This document shows positions 24,608 through 33,418 of a DNA stretch of 64,000 nt, piece by piece. Each line of letters starts with the position of its first letter. Position 1 is the first letter of the stretch. A model generated the notes under the pieces. The model was not told the origin of the DNA and did no database searches. It worked only from the letters and a program-made list of their open reading frames with translations. Source of the stretch: JAXDMU01 sp963762435. GTDB lineage: Bacteria; Pseudomonadota; Alphaproteobacteria; ATCC43930; CGMCC-115725. Location: contig CAVXLN010000014.1 of the NCBI GenBank assembly GCA_963762435.1, forward strand, positions 62,001 through 126,000, read 5' to 3'. Position numbers and translations under genes: made by a program.

Positions 24608-25480
24608 TCAAGCGGCCTTGAGCTGCTCCGGCGTGAGCCGGCCGAGCGCCTCGATGAGGGCCGCCATGTCGCCGCGCAGCCGATCGAGATAGGGCTTCGG
24701 CGCCAGCGTGCGCTCATCCATGTAGAGCGCGCGGTTGAGCTCGATCTGCAGGCAATGCCTGCCATCATCGGGCCGACCGTAATGGCGCGTCGTGAAGCCG
24801 CCGGCATAGGGCATGTTGAGCGCCACCGAATAGCCCTGGGCCTTGAGGCAAGCCTCGGCGGCACGGGTCACCGCCGGATGGCACGAGGTGCCGAGCCGGT
24901 CGCCCAGCACCATATCGACCCGCCGCCGCCCGGCCTCGGCCCGCGTGCTGGTCGACGGCATGGAATGCGCGTCGATCAGCAGGCAGCCGCCGAAATCCGC
25001 CATCGTGGCCGCGATCAACTGTTCGAGGGCGGCGTGATAGGGCCGGTAAAGCTGTTCGATTCGATGCTCCGCCTCGGCAAAGCGCAGCTTGCGCCGATAG
25101 ATCGGCTCGCCATCGGCGACGACTCGCGCGATCGTGCCAAGGCCCACTGCAACGCGCGGCGAATGGCAATTCACGAAGGGCGGCAGCTTGTCCTCGAACA
25201 TGACCGGATCGAGCTCGTAGGGCTCGCGATTCGGGTCGATATAGGCGCGCGGAAACAGCGCATGCAGCAGCGGCACGCCCAGCGCCGGCGCATCCGCAAA
25301 GATCAGATGGACAAAGCAATCCTCGGATTTCCGCAGCGCGATCGGATCGAGCCGCGATGCTGCGATGAGATCGTCGGGATAGCGGGCCCCGCTATGCGGC
25401 GAGGCCACGACCAGCGGCAAGAGCTGCTGAACCGGTGCGAGAATCTCGAAAGCGGCACTGCAAGGCGGCAAGGCATCCAT
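24608..25480 (-). CDS. N-formylglutamate amidohydrolase family protein
   Basis: A 290-residue member of the N-formylglutamate amidohydrolase (FGase/HutG2) family. It shows the family motifs VASPHSGARYPDDL, IDPNREPYELDP and LIDAHSMPS, with His and Asp residues for a zinc site. The reaction in histidine catabolism removes formate from N-formyl-glutamate. No hut genes are present, so some other N-formyl amino acid is possible. I start at ATG 25480; the frame runs 57 codons further upstream but without plausible protein sequence. It is 79 bp upstream of phhA on the same strand and may be co-transcribed with it, although the palindrome lies between them. Confidence 0.88.
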   Translation of the reverse strand: MDALPPCSAAFEILAPVQQLLPLVVASPHSGARYPDDLIAASRLDPIALRKSEDCFVHLIFADAPALGVPLLHALFPRAYIDPNREPYELDPVMFEDKLPPFVNCHSPRVAVGLGTIARVVADGEPIYRRKLRFAEAEHRIEQLYRPYHAALEQLIAATMADFGGCLLIDAHSMPSTSTRAEAGRRRVDMVLGDRLGTSCHPAVTRAAEACLKAQGYSVALNMPYAGGFTTRHYGRPDDGRHCLQIELNRALYMDERTLAPKPYLDRLRGDMAALIEALGRLTPEQLKAA

Positions 25481-25651
25481 GACACCATGTAACGCCAATC
25501 CGCGGCCCACGCCAAGGATCGCCGCAAAGCTGCAAGCGAGGCTTGCACCAGGGGCTTGCACGTTGCTGCGAAAGCCTGTAACAGGATCGCCCCTGCGGCG
25601 GTACTCCTGCTGCATGACGGTCGGTTTCGCCTCGGCGATGTCTCGATCCAA

Positions 25652-25726
25652 GGGCGTGTAGCTCAGCGGTAGAGCACTACGTTGACATCGTAGTGGTCAC
25701 AGGTTCGATCCCTGTCGCGCCCACCA
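25652..25726 (+). tRNA. tRNA-Val (anticodon GAC)
   Basis: A 75-nt cloverleaf with encoded CCA. The acceptor stem GGGCGTG pairs with CGCGCCC (one G-U pair), the D arm is GCTCAGCGGTAGAGC, the anticodon arm CTACG-TTGACAT-CGTAG carries GAC, and the T arm is ACAGG-TTCGATC-CCTGT. The variable loop has 5 nt. The GAC anticodon reads GUC and GUU valine codons. No integrase or direct repeat of the 3' end is seen downstream. Confidence 0.97.
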
Positions 25727-25751
25727 TTCTCTCGCAGATTTTCCCGAGGGC

Positions 25752-26447
25752 ATGTCGATCAGCAAATCCACCCTCGCCGCCATGAGCGTCATCCTCTCCG
25801 CCGCCGCGCCGGCATGGGGCGCCGGCCCGATGCATTGGGACCCGGTGCCGTCGCCGGATTTCGCGGCCGGCATGGCGCGCGATACGCTGACGGATCACAC
25901 CATGGGCACGCCCGGCGATTCCGGCGGCACAAGCTATCAGCCGTCGCCGCAGATTTCCGAGATGGTGAGGGCTCAGTTCATCGAGCGGATCAAGCAAGGC
26001 TTAACCCCGGATGAAAGCCAGAAGGTCGCCAACATGCTCGCCAGCCATGACCCGCTGGAAATCTGGGCTCGTGCGATGGCCGAAAACGGCCTGCATCCGA
26101 ACGACGTGGCCGATGCCGTCGCCAGCTATTGGACGCTGAACTGGGCCATGGCCAACCATGGCGATGTCAGCCCGACCGAGGCCCTAGGTGTGCGCAACCA
26201 GATCGCGCGGATCATGCTGTCGGGCCCGCTCGTCAAGCTGGCCGATGCCGGGCGCCAGGAGATGGCCGAGACCGCGATCATGGAATTCGTGGCACTGAGC
26301 TCGGCGTATGTGGGTGCCATTCGGCAGAATAACGAGGCCGGCATGGACAAGCTCTCCGATGCGGCCGAGCAGCGGTTCCTGACCGAGGAGAAGATCGATC
26401 TGCGCCAGCTCGTCATCACCGAGGACGGGTTCTCGCACAAGCCGTAA
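25752..26447 (+). CDS. Exported hypothetical protein, DUF6683-like
   Basis: A 231-residue protein with a Sec signal peptide (MSISKSTLAAMSVILSAAAPAWGA). The mature part is helical, with HDPLEIWARAMAENGLHPNDVADA and SYWTLNWAMANHGDVSP. This pattern resembles the DUF6683 family of secreted or periplasmic proteins of unknown role; that match is from memory and not certain. It starts 25 bp after tRNA-Val on the same strand. The next gene is also exported. Confidence 0.72.
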   Translation: MSISKSTLAAMSVILSAAAPAWGAGPMHWDPVPSPDFAAGMARDTLTDHTMGTPGDSGGTSYQPSPQISEMVRAQFIERIKQGLTPDESQKVANMLASHDPLEIWARAMAENGLHPNDVADAVASYWTLNWAMANHGDVSPTEALGVRNQIARIMLSGPLVKLADAGRQEMAETAIMEFVALSSAYVGAIRQNNEAGMDKLSDAAEQRFLTEEKIDLRQLVITEDGFSHKP

Positions 26448-26540
26448 CCACATTTCGGGCTTTATCCTCCGCCACTTCGCCCCATAATGGCGGCGCCGCG
26501 TCGTCGGCCAATATCCCATGACCCGCGAGAGGAAATCGCC

Positions 26541-27056
26541 ATGATCGAACCGGAGCTTCAGCGCCGCAGTCTGCTGCTGGCCCCGCTGCTTGCAGCCTTG
26601 CCCTCATTGTTGATCGGCGAAGCCAAGGCCAGCAAGCTCGATCCGGCCGAGACCATCATCACGCTCAAGGACAAGCTCGACTGGCAGACGCGGCCGAACT
26701 GGCCCGAGAACAGCGTGGCCTCAGTGCCGCTCTTCGGCGACCTCAGTGGCGAGGGGATCTACTACACGCTGATCAAATGGTATCCGGGCTATATGAGCGC
26801 GCCGCACACCTATATCAGCGACCGGCTGTGCGTCATCGTTTCCGGCACCTGGTGGGTCAATAGCGGCCCGGATTTCGATCCGGCGAGCTGCGTGCCGGTG
26901 CCGGCCGGCAGCTTCATCCGCCGGGTCGCCCACACGCCGCATTATGACGGCGTCGTCGCCAACGGCACTGAGCCGGTGGTGATCGCGATCTGCGGCATCG
27001 CCCCAGTCAAGCTGACCTATATCGAGGCGGACAAGCCTGGCTGGCGCAAGGTCTGA
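26541..27056 (+). CDS. Exported cupin-like protein
   Basis: A 171-residue protein. The N-terminus QRRSLLLAPLLAALPSLLIGEAKA carries a twin Arg before the hydrophobic core, so it could use Tat or Sec. The mature domain has cupin-like strands (APHTYISDRLCVIVSGTWW, VPAGSFIRRVAHTPHYDG) with two potential metal His residues, similar to exported proteins annotated as cupin of unknown substrate. The ATG at 26541 follows GAGAGGAAATCGCC. It is convergent with the dehydratase gene. Confidence 0.78.
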   Translation: MIEPELQRRSLLLAPLLAALPSLLIGEAKASKLDPAETIITLKDKLDWQTRPNWPENSVASVPLFGDLSGEGIYYTLIKWYPGYMSAPHTYISDRLCVIVSGTWWVNSGPDFDPASCVPVPAGSFIRRVAHTPHYDGVVANGTEPVVIAICGIAPVKLTYIEADKPGWRKV

Positions 27057-27062
27057 CCTCGC

Positions 27063-28007
27063 CTAATCGAACTTCACCGCCGTGGTGTTGGCGCCGCAGA
27101 TGAGCACGGCCACGCGCTCGTCCGGCGCCGGCACATATCTGCCGGCCAGAAGGGCTGCGAAAGCCGCGGCCCCGCCCGGCTCGGCCACGATCCTGGCCGC
27201 TTCCCACAACGCCCGCTGAGCCGCCTGGATATCCTCGTCGGACACCAGCACGGCGCGCTCGACGAAGGCCTGCGCCAGCGGGAACATGAGCGTGCCGACC
27301 CGCTTCGGCGCCAGCGAATCGGCCGCGATGCCTTCAGTCTCGGCATCGACCGGCTCGCCCGCCGCAAGCGCGCGCCAGAGTGTCGGCGCGCCTTCCGGCT
27401 CGACGCCGACGATCCGGGTCCGGCCGCGGTACCAGGCGGCGATGCCGCCGATGAGCCCGCCGCCGCCGACCGCGACCAGCAGCGTGTCGATTCCGGGCTC
27501 CTGCGCCTCGAACTCGCTGCCGACGGTGCCCTGCCCCATGAGCGTCTCGCGCTGATCGAAGGCGTGGATCGACAGCGCGCCTTCCTTGGCAATGAAGGCC
27601 TCGCACGCTGCCAGCGCATCGGCATAGCGCTCGCCCGTGATGACGAGGCGCGCGCCAGACGCGCGAATGCGCGCGACCTTCGCCGGTGAGACCACGCCCG
27701 GCACGAAGATTGTAGCCGGAATGCCGAGCTTGTGCGCGGCATAGGCGACGGCCGCACCGTGATTGCCGCCCGAGGCGGCAGCGATGCCGGCTGCCGGCAC
27801 GGGACGGGTCAGGAGGTTGGTGAAAGCGCCGCGCGCCTTGAACGAGCCGGAATGCTGCAGCTGCTCGAGCTTGAGCAGCACGGTCCGCGACGGCGCCCCG
27901 AAATCGGCCAGATCGACAGCGACGACCGGCGTGCGGCGGATATAGGGCCGGATAAGCCGCTCAGTCGCGGCGATATCCTCGCGGCTGATCGTGACATCGG
28001 CAGACAT
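27063..28007 (-). CDS. PLP-dependent threonine/serine dehydratase family protein
   Basis: A 314-residue fold-type II PLP enzyme. The Schiff-base Lys57 is in SGSFKARGA, the Gly loop is AVGGGGLIGG, and ASGGNHGAAVAYAA is the substrate loop. The length fits catabolic threonine/serine dehydratases or serine racemases without a regulatory ACT domain. The reaction is likely deamination of Ser or Thr, or a related hydroxyamino acid. The ATG at 28007 follows GAGGCGCC. It is divergent from an ArsR-type regulator with 53 bp between starts, so local control is probable. Confidence 0.9.
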   Translation of the reverse strand: MSADVTISREDIAATERLIRPYIRRTPVVAVDLADFGAPSRTVLLKLEQLQHSGSFKARGAFTNLLTRPVPAAGIAAASGGNHGAAVAYAAHKLGIPATIFVPGVVSPAKVARIRASGARLVITGERYADALAACEAFIAKEGALSIHAFDQRETLMGQGTVGSEFEAQEPGIDTLLVAVGGGGLIGGIAAWYRGRTRIVGVEPEGAPTLWRALAAGEPVDAETEGIAADSLAPKRVGTLMFPLAQAFVERAVLVSDEDIQAAQRALWEAARIVAEPGGAAAFAALLAGRYVPAPDERVAVLICGANTTAVKFD

Positions 28008-28035
28008 GGCGCCTCGCAAAGGGATTTGACATAGA

Positions 28036-28057
28036 GTTAGTTACTTAGCAAATTAAC
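28036..28057. promoter_or_regulatory. Imperfect AT-rich dyad between dehydratase and ArsR gene
   Basis: The 22-bp segment begins GTTAGTTA and ends ATTAAC; outer GTTA/TAAC and several inner pairs are complementary. It fills the middle of the 53-bp divergent gap and is much AT-richer than its surroundings, as expected for an overlapping promoter/operator. Confidence 0.4.
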
Positions 28058-28060
28058 GAA

Positions 28061-28360
28061 ATGCAAGAGCTCGATATCATCAAGGCGTTGGCCAGCGAGC
28101 GCCGGCTTGCCATCCTCGGCTGGCTGAAGGACCCGCGCGCCCATTTCCCGCCGCAGCTCGACGGCGATCTGGTTGAAGACGGCGTGTGCGCCGTGCTCAT
28201 CGCCGAGAAGCTCGGTATCACTCAGGCCACTTTGAGCGAGCATATGCGAATCCTGGTCCAGGCCGGGCTGGTTCGGCCGAAGCGGATCAAGCAATGGATC
28301 TTCTATCGCCGCGACGAAGATCGGATTCGGGCACTCGCACACTGGCTCTCAGCGCTTTAG
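28061..28360 (+). CDS. ArsR-family winged-helix regulator
   Basis: A 99-residue winged-helix protein. The N-terminal LDIIKALASERRLAILGWL and the recognition region AEKLGITQATLSEHMRILVQAGLVRPKRI are typical of ArsR/SmtB-like regulators. The metal-binding CVC motif is missing; a single Cys in DGVCAVLIAEK is the only one. A metabolite or redox signal is therefore more likely than metal. It is divergent from the PLP dehydratase. Confidence 0.88.
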   Translation: MQELDIIKALASERRLAILGWLKDPRAHFPPQLDGDLVEDGVCAVLIAEKLGITQATLSEHMRILVQAGLVRPKRIKQWIFYRRDEDRIRALAHWLSAL

Positions 28361-28506
28361 GCGGTGCGAAGCCCACCGAAGAATTTCTCGCGGGCGGCGC
28401 TAAGGTACGCAACCAAATCTCATAACCGTGGAATCTGCCGTGCCCTGCCTATTGCGCTTCGCGCCTGGAGCGGATTTGATGCTGCGTTTCCGTGGCTTGG
28501 GGATCG

Positions 28507-29946
28507 ATGAGCATGGCGAAGCGCCGCCCCGCCGAAGCGCAGCCTGCGGGCGCCGTTCCGACCGCGGCCGTAACTGCACCGCCGGCGCTGCCGACGATCG
28601 TGGAACGGCGCGCGCTCGGGCGCCGTCTGCGATCGAACGCGGCGCGCGAGGCGCATGCCGGCTGGTCGCCCCCGGAGAAGCGCCGGGACCCGATCGACAT
28701 CTTGATCGAGAGCGGCCGGGCGCGGGTTCAGGATTTGCTGCCGGTCCGCTATGCCCGCATGCAGGAATCGCCCTTTGCCTTCCTGCGCGGCAGTGCTGCA
28801 GTGATGGCAGCCGATCTCGCCGGCACACCTTCGCCCGGTATTCGCGTGCAGGCTTGCGGCGACTGCCATCTCATCAATTTCGGGGTCTATACCTCGCCCG
28901 AGGGACGGGCGATTTTCGACATCAATGATTTCGACGAGACGCTGCCGGCGCCGTTCGAATGGGATGTGAAGAGGCTGGCCGCCAGCATCGTGCTGGCCGG
29001 CCGTCACGCCAGCCTGACCGAACGAGTGAGTGCCCGGGCCGCCCGCGCCGCCGTGCGCGCCTATCGCGAATATATGGCGGAGCTCGCCCGCAAAGATCCG
29101 CTGGCAGTCTGGAGCGAGCGCGTCGATGTCGCCAAGGTGATCGCCGATCTCGAGGACCCGAAGCTACGCCTGACCCAGGAACGGAAGCTATCCCAAGCCG
29201 CCAGCACCATGCCGGCCTTCCAGGATTTTCCGCGGCTTGCCTCGCTCGCCGACGGGATCTGGCGCATCCGCGACAACCCGCCCTTGATCTATCATTTCGA
29301 TCAGGAGGCGGACAGCGCCAACGCCCTCAAGGTCCAGGAGGTGTTCGCCCACTATCGCGAGACCCTGCCGGACGAGCGCAAGCTGCTGTTTGACCGCTAC
29401 CGGCTGGTCGATACTGCGTTCAAGGTCGTCGGCGTCGGCAGCGTCGGCACCTTTTGCGCCATCGGGCTCTTCATGACGGCCGACGAGGTGCCCCTGTTTC
29501 TGCAGATCAAGGAGGCGCAAAGCTCGGTCCTGGCGCCCTACGCCGGCGCGAGCGCTTACGACAATCAGGGTCAGCGGGTCGTCGTCGGTCAGCGGCTGAC
29601 GCAATCGGCCAGCGACCTCTTCCTCGGCTGGACTCACGACAGCGTGGCCACGCGCCACTTCTACGTCCGGCAGCTCAAGGACCGGAAGCTCGCCTCGCTC
29701 GCCGAGATCATGGAGCGCGAGGCGCTGCGCTTCTATGCCGAGCTGTGCGGATCGACGCTGGCGCGCGCTCATGCCCGCTCGGGCGATGCGGCGCTCATCT
29801 CGGGCTATCTCGGATCGAGCGAAGCGTTCGATGCCGCGATCCAGGAATTCGCGGTCGATTATGCCGATCAGAGCGAGCGCGATTATCGGCTATTGATTCA
29901 GGCCGTCCGCTCCGGACGGCTCAATGCCGATCCCAACCCGCACTGA
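28507..29946 (+). CDS. DUF2252 family protein
   Basis: A 479-residue protein of the DUF2252 family, which has a protein-kinase-like/aminoglycoside-phosphotransferase-like fold. Signatures: FAFLRGSAAVMAADLA, CGDCHLINFGVY, DINDFDETLPAPFEWDVKRLA (the putative catalytic and metal-binding core), and VGVGSVGTFC. The substrate is unknown. I use the ATG at 28507 after GGGGATCG. A flavin monooxygenase gene starts 5 bp after its stop, so the two are co-transcribed. Confidence 0.88.
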   Translation: MSMAKRRPAEAQPAGAVPTAAVTAPPALPTIVERRALGRRLRSNAAREAHAGWSPPEKRRDPIDILIESGRARVQDLLPVRYARMQESPFAFLRGSAAVMAADLAGTPSPGIRVQACGDCHLINFGVYTSPEGRAIFDINDFDETLPAPFEWDVKRLAASIVLAGRHASLTERVSARAARAAVRAYREYMAELARKDPLAVWSERVDVAKVIADLEDPKLRLTQERKLSQAASTMPAFQDFPRLASLADGIWRIRDNPPLIYHFDQEADSANALKVQEVFAHYRETLPDERKLLFDRYRLVDTAFKVVGVGSVGTFCAIGLFMTADEVPLFLQIKEAQSSVLAPYAGASAYDNQGQRVVVGQRLTQSASDLFLGWTHDSVATRHFYVRQLKDRKLASLAEIMEREALRFYAELCGSTLARAHARSGDAALISGYLGSSEAFDAAIQEFAVDYADQSERDYRLLIQAVRSGRLNADPNPH

Positions 29947-29951
29947 CGGTC

Positions 29952-31328
29952 ATGCCCAAGGAAATTCGGCTCAACGCGTTCGAGATGAATTGCGTCGCCC
30001 ATCAGTCGCCCGGCCTCTGGACGCACCCGCGCGACCAGTCCGACCGCTACCATTCGCTCGATTACTGGATCGAGCTTGCCCGCACGCTCGAGCGCGGCCG
30101 GTTCGACGGGCTGTTTCTGGCCGATGTGCTGGGCATCTATGATGTCTATGGCGGCTCGCCCGAGGCGGCGCTGAAGCGCGCCGTGCAAGTGCCGGTCAAC
30201 GACCCGGTGCTGCTGATTCCGGCGATGGCAGCCGTGACGCAGCATCTGGGCTTCGGCGTGACCGCCACGGTCTCCTACGAGCACCCCTATCCCTTCGCGC
30301 GCCGCATGTCGACGCTCGACCATCTGACCAATGGCCGGGTCGGCTGGAACATCGTCACGGGCTATCTCAACAGCGCTGCCAAGGGCATGGGCCAGACGGT
30401 CCAGCATGACCACGACACGCGCTACGAGATCGCCGAAGAATATATGGAGCTGACCTACAAGCTGTGGGAAGGCAGCTGGGAAGACGGTGCGGTGAAGCGA
30501 GACCGTGCCAGCGGAATCTTCGCCGACCCGTCGAAGATCCACAAGATCGCCCATGACGGGCAATTCTTCCGCATGGAGGCTATCCATCTTTCCGAGCCGT
30601 CGCCCCAACGGACACCGGTGCTCTATCAGGCGGGCGCTTCGTCGCGTGGCCGGCAGTTCGCGGCCTCCCATGCCGAATGCGTCTTCGTCAACGGGCCGTC
30701 GACCCAAGTGCTGAAGCCGGTCGCGACCGATATCCGCCGCCGCGCCGCTTCGCTCGGGCGCGATCCGGCCGATATTCTGATCTTCACCATGGCGACCGTG
30801 ATCCCTGCCGAGACGGACGAGGCGGCGGCCGCCAAGCTTGCCGAGTATCGTCGCCATGTCGATCTCGAAGGGGCACTGACGCTCTTTTCCGGCTGGACCG
30901 GCATCGATTTCTCCAGGGCCGATCCGGACGCGCCGATCCGCTATCTCCGGAGCGAAGCGATGGTCTCGGCGCTTGAATCCTTCACCACATCCGATCGGAG
31001 CCGGGTCTGGACGATCCGCGAGATCGCCGAGCATGTCGCGATCGGTGGGCGCGGCCCGGTCTTCGTCGGATCGCCGGCGCGCGTGGCCGACGAGATGCAG
31101 CGCTGGGTCGAGGAAGCCGGCATCGACGGCTTCAACCTGGCCTATGCGGTGACGCCGGAAAGCTTCGTCGATTTCGTCGATCTGGTCGTACCGGAGCTGC
31201 AGCGCCGCGGCGCCTTCAAGCGGGACTATGCGCCCGGCACCTATCGCGAGAAGCTGTTCGGCGCTGGCCGGGCGCGGTTGCCGGATGTCCACCCGGCCGC
31301 GCGCTGGCGCCGGATCAGCTCGGGCTGA
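29952..31328 (+). CDS. LLM-class flavin-dependent monooxygenase (NtaA/SnaA/DszA group)
   Basis: A 458-residue luciferase-like monooxygenase. The start IRLNAFEMNCVAHQSPGLW and segments SYEHPYPFARRMSTLDHLTNGRVGWNIVTGYL and VLYQAGASSRGRQFAASHAECVF are hallmarks of the NtaA/SnaA/DszA group. These enzymes use reduced FMN from a separate reductase to oxidise chelators, sulfur compounds or thioether-like xenobiotics. The ATG at 29952 is 5 bp after the DUF2252 stop. Its end overlaps the facing binding-protein gene by 14 nt. No reductase partner is adjacent; the FMN reductase near 7.5-8.1 kb could serve. Confidence 0.9.
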   Translation: MPKEIRLNAFEMNCVAHQSPGLWTHPRDQSDRYHSLDYWIELARTLERGRFDGLFLADVLGIYDVYGGSPEAALKRAVQVPVNDPVLLIPAMAAVTQHLGFGVTATVSYEHPYPFARRMSTLDHLTNGRVGWNIVTGYLNSAAKGMGQTVQHDHDTRYEIAEEYMELTYKLWEGSWEDGAVKRDRASGIFADPSKIHKIAHDGQFFRMEAIHLSEPSPQRTPVLYQAGASSRGRQFAASHAECVFVNGPSTQVLKPVATDIRRRAASLGRDPADILIFTMATVIPAETDEAAAAKLAEYRRHVDLEGALTLFSGWTGIDFSRADPDAPIRYLRSEAMVSALESFTTSDRSRVWTIREIAEHVAIGGRGPVFVGSPARVADEMQRWVEEAGIDGFNLAYAVTPESFVDFVDLVVPELQRRGAFKRDYAPGTYREKLFGAGRARLPDVHPAARWRRISSG

Positions 31329-32511
31329 CCAGCTTGCAGCGGCTGCTTTCGAGCGGCGGGAACGCCTTCTCGGCCGGGATCGTCGAGAGGATATTGTAGA
31401 AATCCCAGTCGCGCTTCGATTGCTCGGGCGCCTTGACCTCGACCAGATACATGTCGTGCACCATCTGCCCATCCTTGCGCAAATGACCATCCTTGAAGAT
31501 CGCGTCATTGATCGGATGCGCGCGCATCCAACCCATCACCTCGGCTGGCGCCCGCGTGTCGACCGCATCGACCGCGTGCAGATAATGCAGCACGGCCGAA
31601 TAGGTGCCGGCCTGGATCATGGTCGGCATGGCGTGCTGCCGCGCGAAGAAGCGCGCCGACCAGGCCCGGCTTTCCTCGTTGCGGTCCCAATAGAAGGCTG
31701 TCGTCAGGATGAGCCCTTGTGCGTTGGCGAGCCCCATCGAGCGGATATCGGTGATGAAGGGCAGGAAGGCTGCGATCTCCTGATGTTTGCGCAAGCCATA
31801 TTCGGCCGCCTGCTTCACGGAATTGGCCGTGTCGGCACCGGAATTGGCGAGCCCGATCACCTGGGCGCCCGACGCTTGGGCCCGCAACAGTTGCGAGGAA
31901 AAGTCGGCGGTATTGAGCGGGGCCAGCGCATGGCCCAGCACCTTGCCGCCGCCGGCCTCGATCTCGCGCGCTGCCGTCGCTTCGAGATTGGCGCCGAAAG
32001 TGTAATCGGCCGTGATGAAGTACCAGCTCTTGCTGCCGCGCGCGACGAGCGCGCCGGCCGTGCCGACCGAAAGCGCATAGGCATCGAAGGTCCAATGCGC
32101 GCCATAAGGCGAGCACTCCTCGTTGGTGAGCGCCGTCGAGGCCGTGCTGGTGACGAGGTCGATCTTCGAATGCTCGCGCGCGATGTTCTGCACGGCGATG
32201 GCGACCGCCGAATTGGTGAGGTCGGTGACCATGTCGACCTGGTCGAGGTCGAACCAGCGCCGCGCGATATCGGCAGCGACCTCGGGCTTGTTCTGATGAT
32301 CGGCGGAGACCAGCTCGACCGGTCGGCCGAACGGCTTGCCGCCGAAATCCTCGACCGCGAGCTCGGCCGCCACGACTGAGCCCTGCCCCGCCGCATCGGC
32401 ATAGGCACCGCTCATATCGGTGAGCACGCCGATCTTGATCGGCCCCTCCTCCGCCTGCGCCGGAACGATGCCGGCGAGAGAAAGAGCCGCGAGAAGAGCG
32501 ATCCGGCGCAT
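31315..32511 (-). CDS. ABC transporter substrate-binding protein, branched-chain amino-acid type
   Basis: A 398-residue periplasmic binding protein with a Sec signal (MRRIALLAALSLAGIVPAQA). The mature N-terminus PIKIGVLTDMSGAYADAAGQGSV and the central DFSSQLLRAQASGAQVIGLANSGAD belong to the LivJ-like peripla_BP_6 group, which binds amino acids, amides or aromatic acids. The ATG at 32511 has GGAGGACCC upstream. No permease or ATPase genes are adjacent, so it is an orphan that must use a transporter encoded elsewhere. It is convergent with the LLM monooxygenase. Confidence 0.92.
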   Translation of the reverse strand: MRRIALLAALSLAGIVPAQAEEGPIKIGVLTDMSGAYADAAGQGSVVAAELAVEDFGGKPFGRPVELVSADHQNKPEVAADIARRWFDLDQVDMVTDLTNSAVAIAVQNIAREHSKIDLVTSTASTALTNEECSPYGAHWTFDAYALSVGTAGALVARGSKSWYFITADYTFGANLEATAAREIEAGGGKVLGHALAPLNTADFSSQLLRAQASGAQVIGLANSGADTANSVKQAAEYGLRKHQEIAAFLPFITDIRSMGLANAQGLILTTAFYWDRNEESRAWSARFFARQHAMPTMIQAGTYSAVLHYLHAVDAVDTRAPAEVMGWMRAHPINDAIFKDGHLRKDGQMVHDMYLVEVKAPEQSKRDWDFYNILSTIPAEKAFPPLESSRCKLVSPS

Positions 32512-32614
32512 GGGTCCTCCGAATGGCGGCCTGAAGCCGTCCATCGACTATAATTTACTATATGGATTCGTCAAATAGAGACGAACAACAAGCCAGGACC
32601 AAAGGCCGTATTGC

Positions 32615-33340
32615 TCAGGAAGCGTTGGACCGGAAGGTGACGACGAGCACGTCGCGATGCGCCGGCTGGCTCGGATCGACCGGCTCGACCGCTGTCACGC
32701 CGTGGTAGACGCGCGCATCCTCGACGAGGGCCGCATCGAAGGCGTGAGTCAATGTGAAGCTGCCGAGCGGATGGTGATCGAGTGCCTCGATCGTCGTGAC
32801 GCCGCTCTTGATGTTCTGCCGATCGATCAGCAGCACCAGCACATAGTCGACGCCGTCGCGATGCGCGCCTTCCGGCGTCGGCTGGCCGGCTTCGCCCGAG
32901 CGCGCCTCGATGCGGAACTGATGCACTTCGACATGCCAAGCCTTGCCGCCACCGGCGAGGCGGTCGAACAGCCCATGGCAGAAGCCCAGAATGCGCTGCA
33001 GGCTGGCACCCTCCGCAATCGCCGGCAGCACTGGCTCGAACCAGCGCGCGATACCGCCATTGAGCGGATTGTAATCGAGGCCCTGATAGTGCGGCTGATG
33101 CGGCTGGCGGACGATACCGTCGGCATCGGCGCGGAAGACGGCATGGCGGCGCCGGCGGTAGCGGCCATGGTCGGCCATATGCCGGTCGATCGCCAGATCG
33201 CTCCAGCTCGCGGCGAAGCCGTCCCAATCGCCGAGCGCACCGGCCGCTTCGAGCAATGCCTGCATGCGCGACGCCTCGACGAAGGCATAGCCGTCGCGCT
33301 CGATCGGCAGCTCGAGCCTGAGATCGGGATGCTTGGTCAT
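32615..33340 (-). CDS. 2-oxoglutarate/Fe(II)-dependent dioxygenase family protein
   Basis: A 241-residue protein of the 2OG-Fe_Oxy_2 family, which includes bacterial free amino-acid hydroxylases such as isoleucine 4-hydroxylase. Predicted iron ligands: His160 and Asp162 in EGAHRDGVDYV and His213 in VYHGVT; the Arg in HRDVLVVTF(R) would bind 2-oxoglutarate. I start at ATG 33340; the frame is open 17 codons upstream. There is no strong ribosome site. It stands alone between the binding-protein gene and a small gene. The substrate is unknown. Confidence 0.85.
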   Translation of the reverse strand: MTKHPDLRLELPIERDGYAFVEASRMQALLEAAGALGDWDGFAASWSDLAIDRHMADHGRYRRRRHAVFRADADGIVRQPHQPHYQGLDYNPLNGGIARWFEPVLPAIAEGASLQRILGFCHGLFDRLAGGGKAWHVEVHQFRIEARSGEAGQPTPEGAHRDGVDYVLVLLIDRQNIKSGVTTIEALDHHPLGSFTLTHAFDAALVEDARVYHGVTAVEPVDPSQPAHRDVLVVTFRSNAS

Positions 33341-33418
33341 GCCGCTAATTTTAGCAGCCGCCCTTACCCTTGTCGGTAACGCGATTGTCACGCAGACAAT
33401 ATAATCGGCCGTCAGCGC

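Noticed and set aside
25652..26500. tRNA-Val as an integration site with the following exported genes as an island
   Set aside because: No integrase, no repeat of the tRNA 3' end and no composition change were seen; the genes look like resident chromosome.
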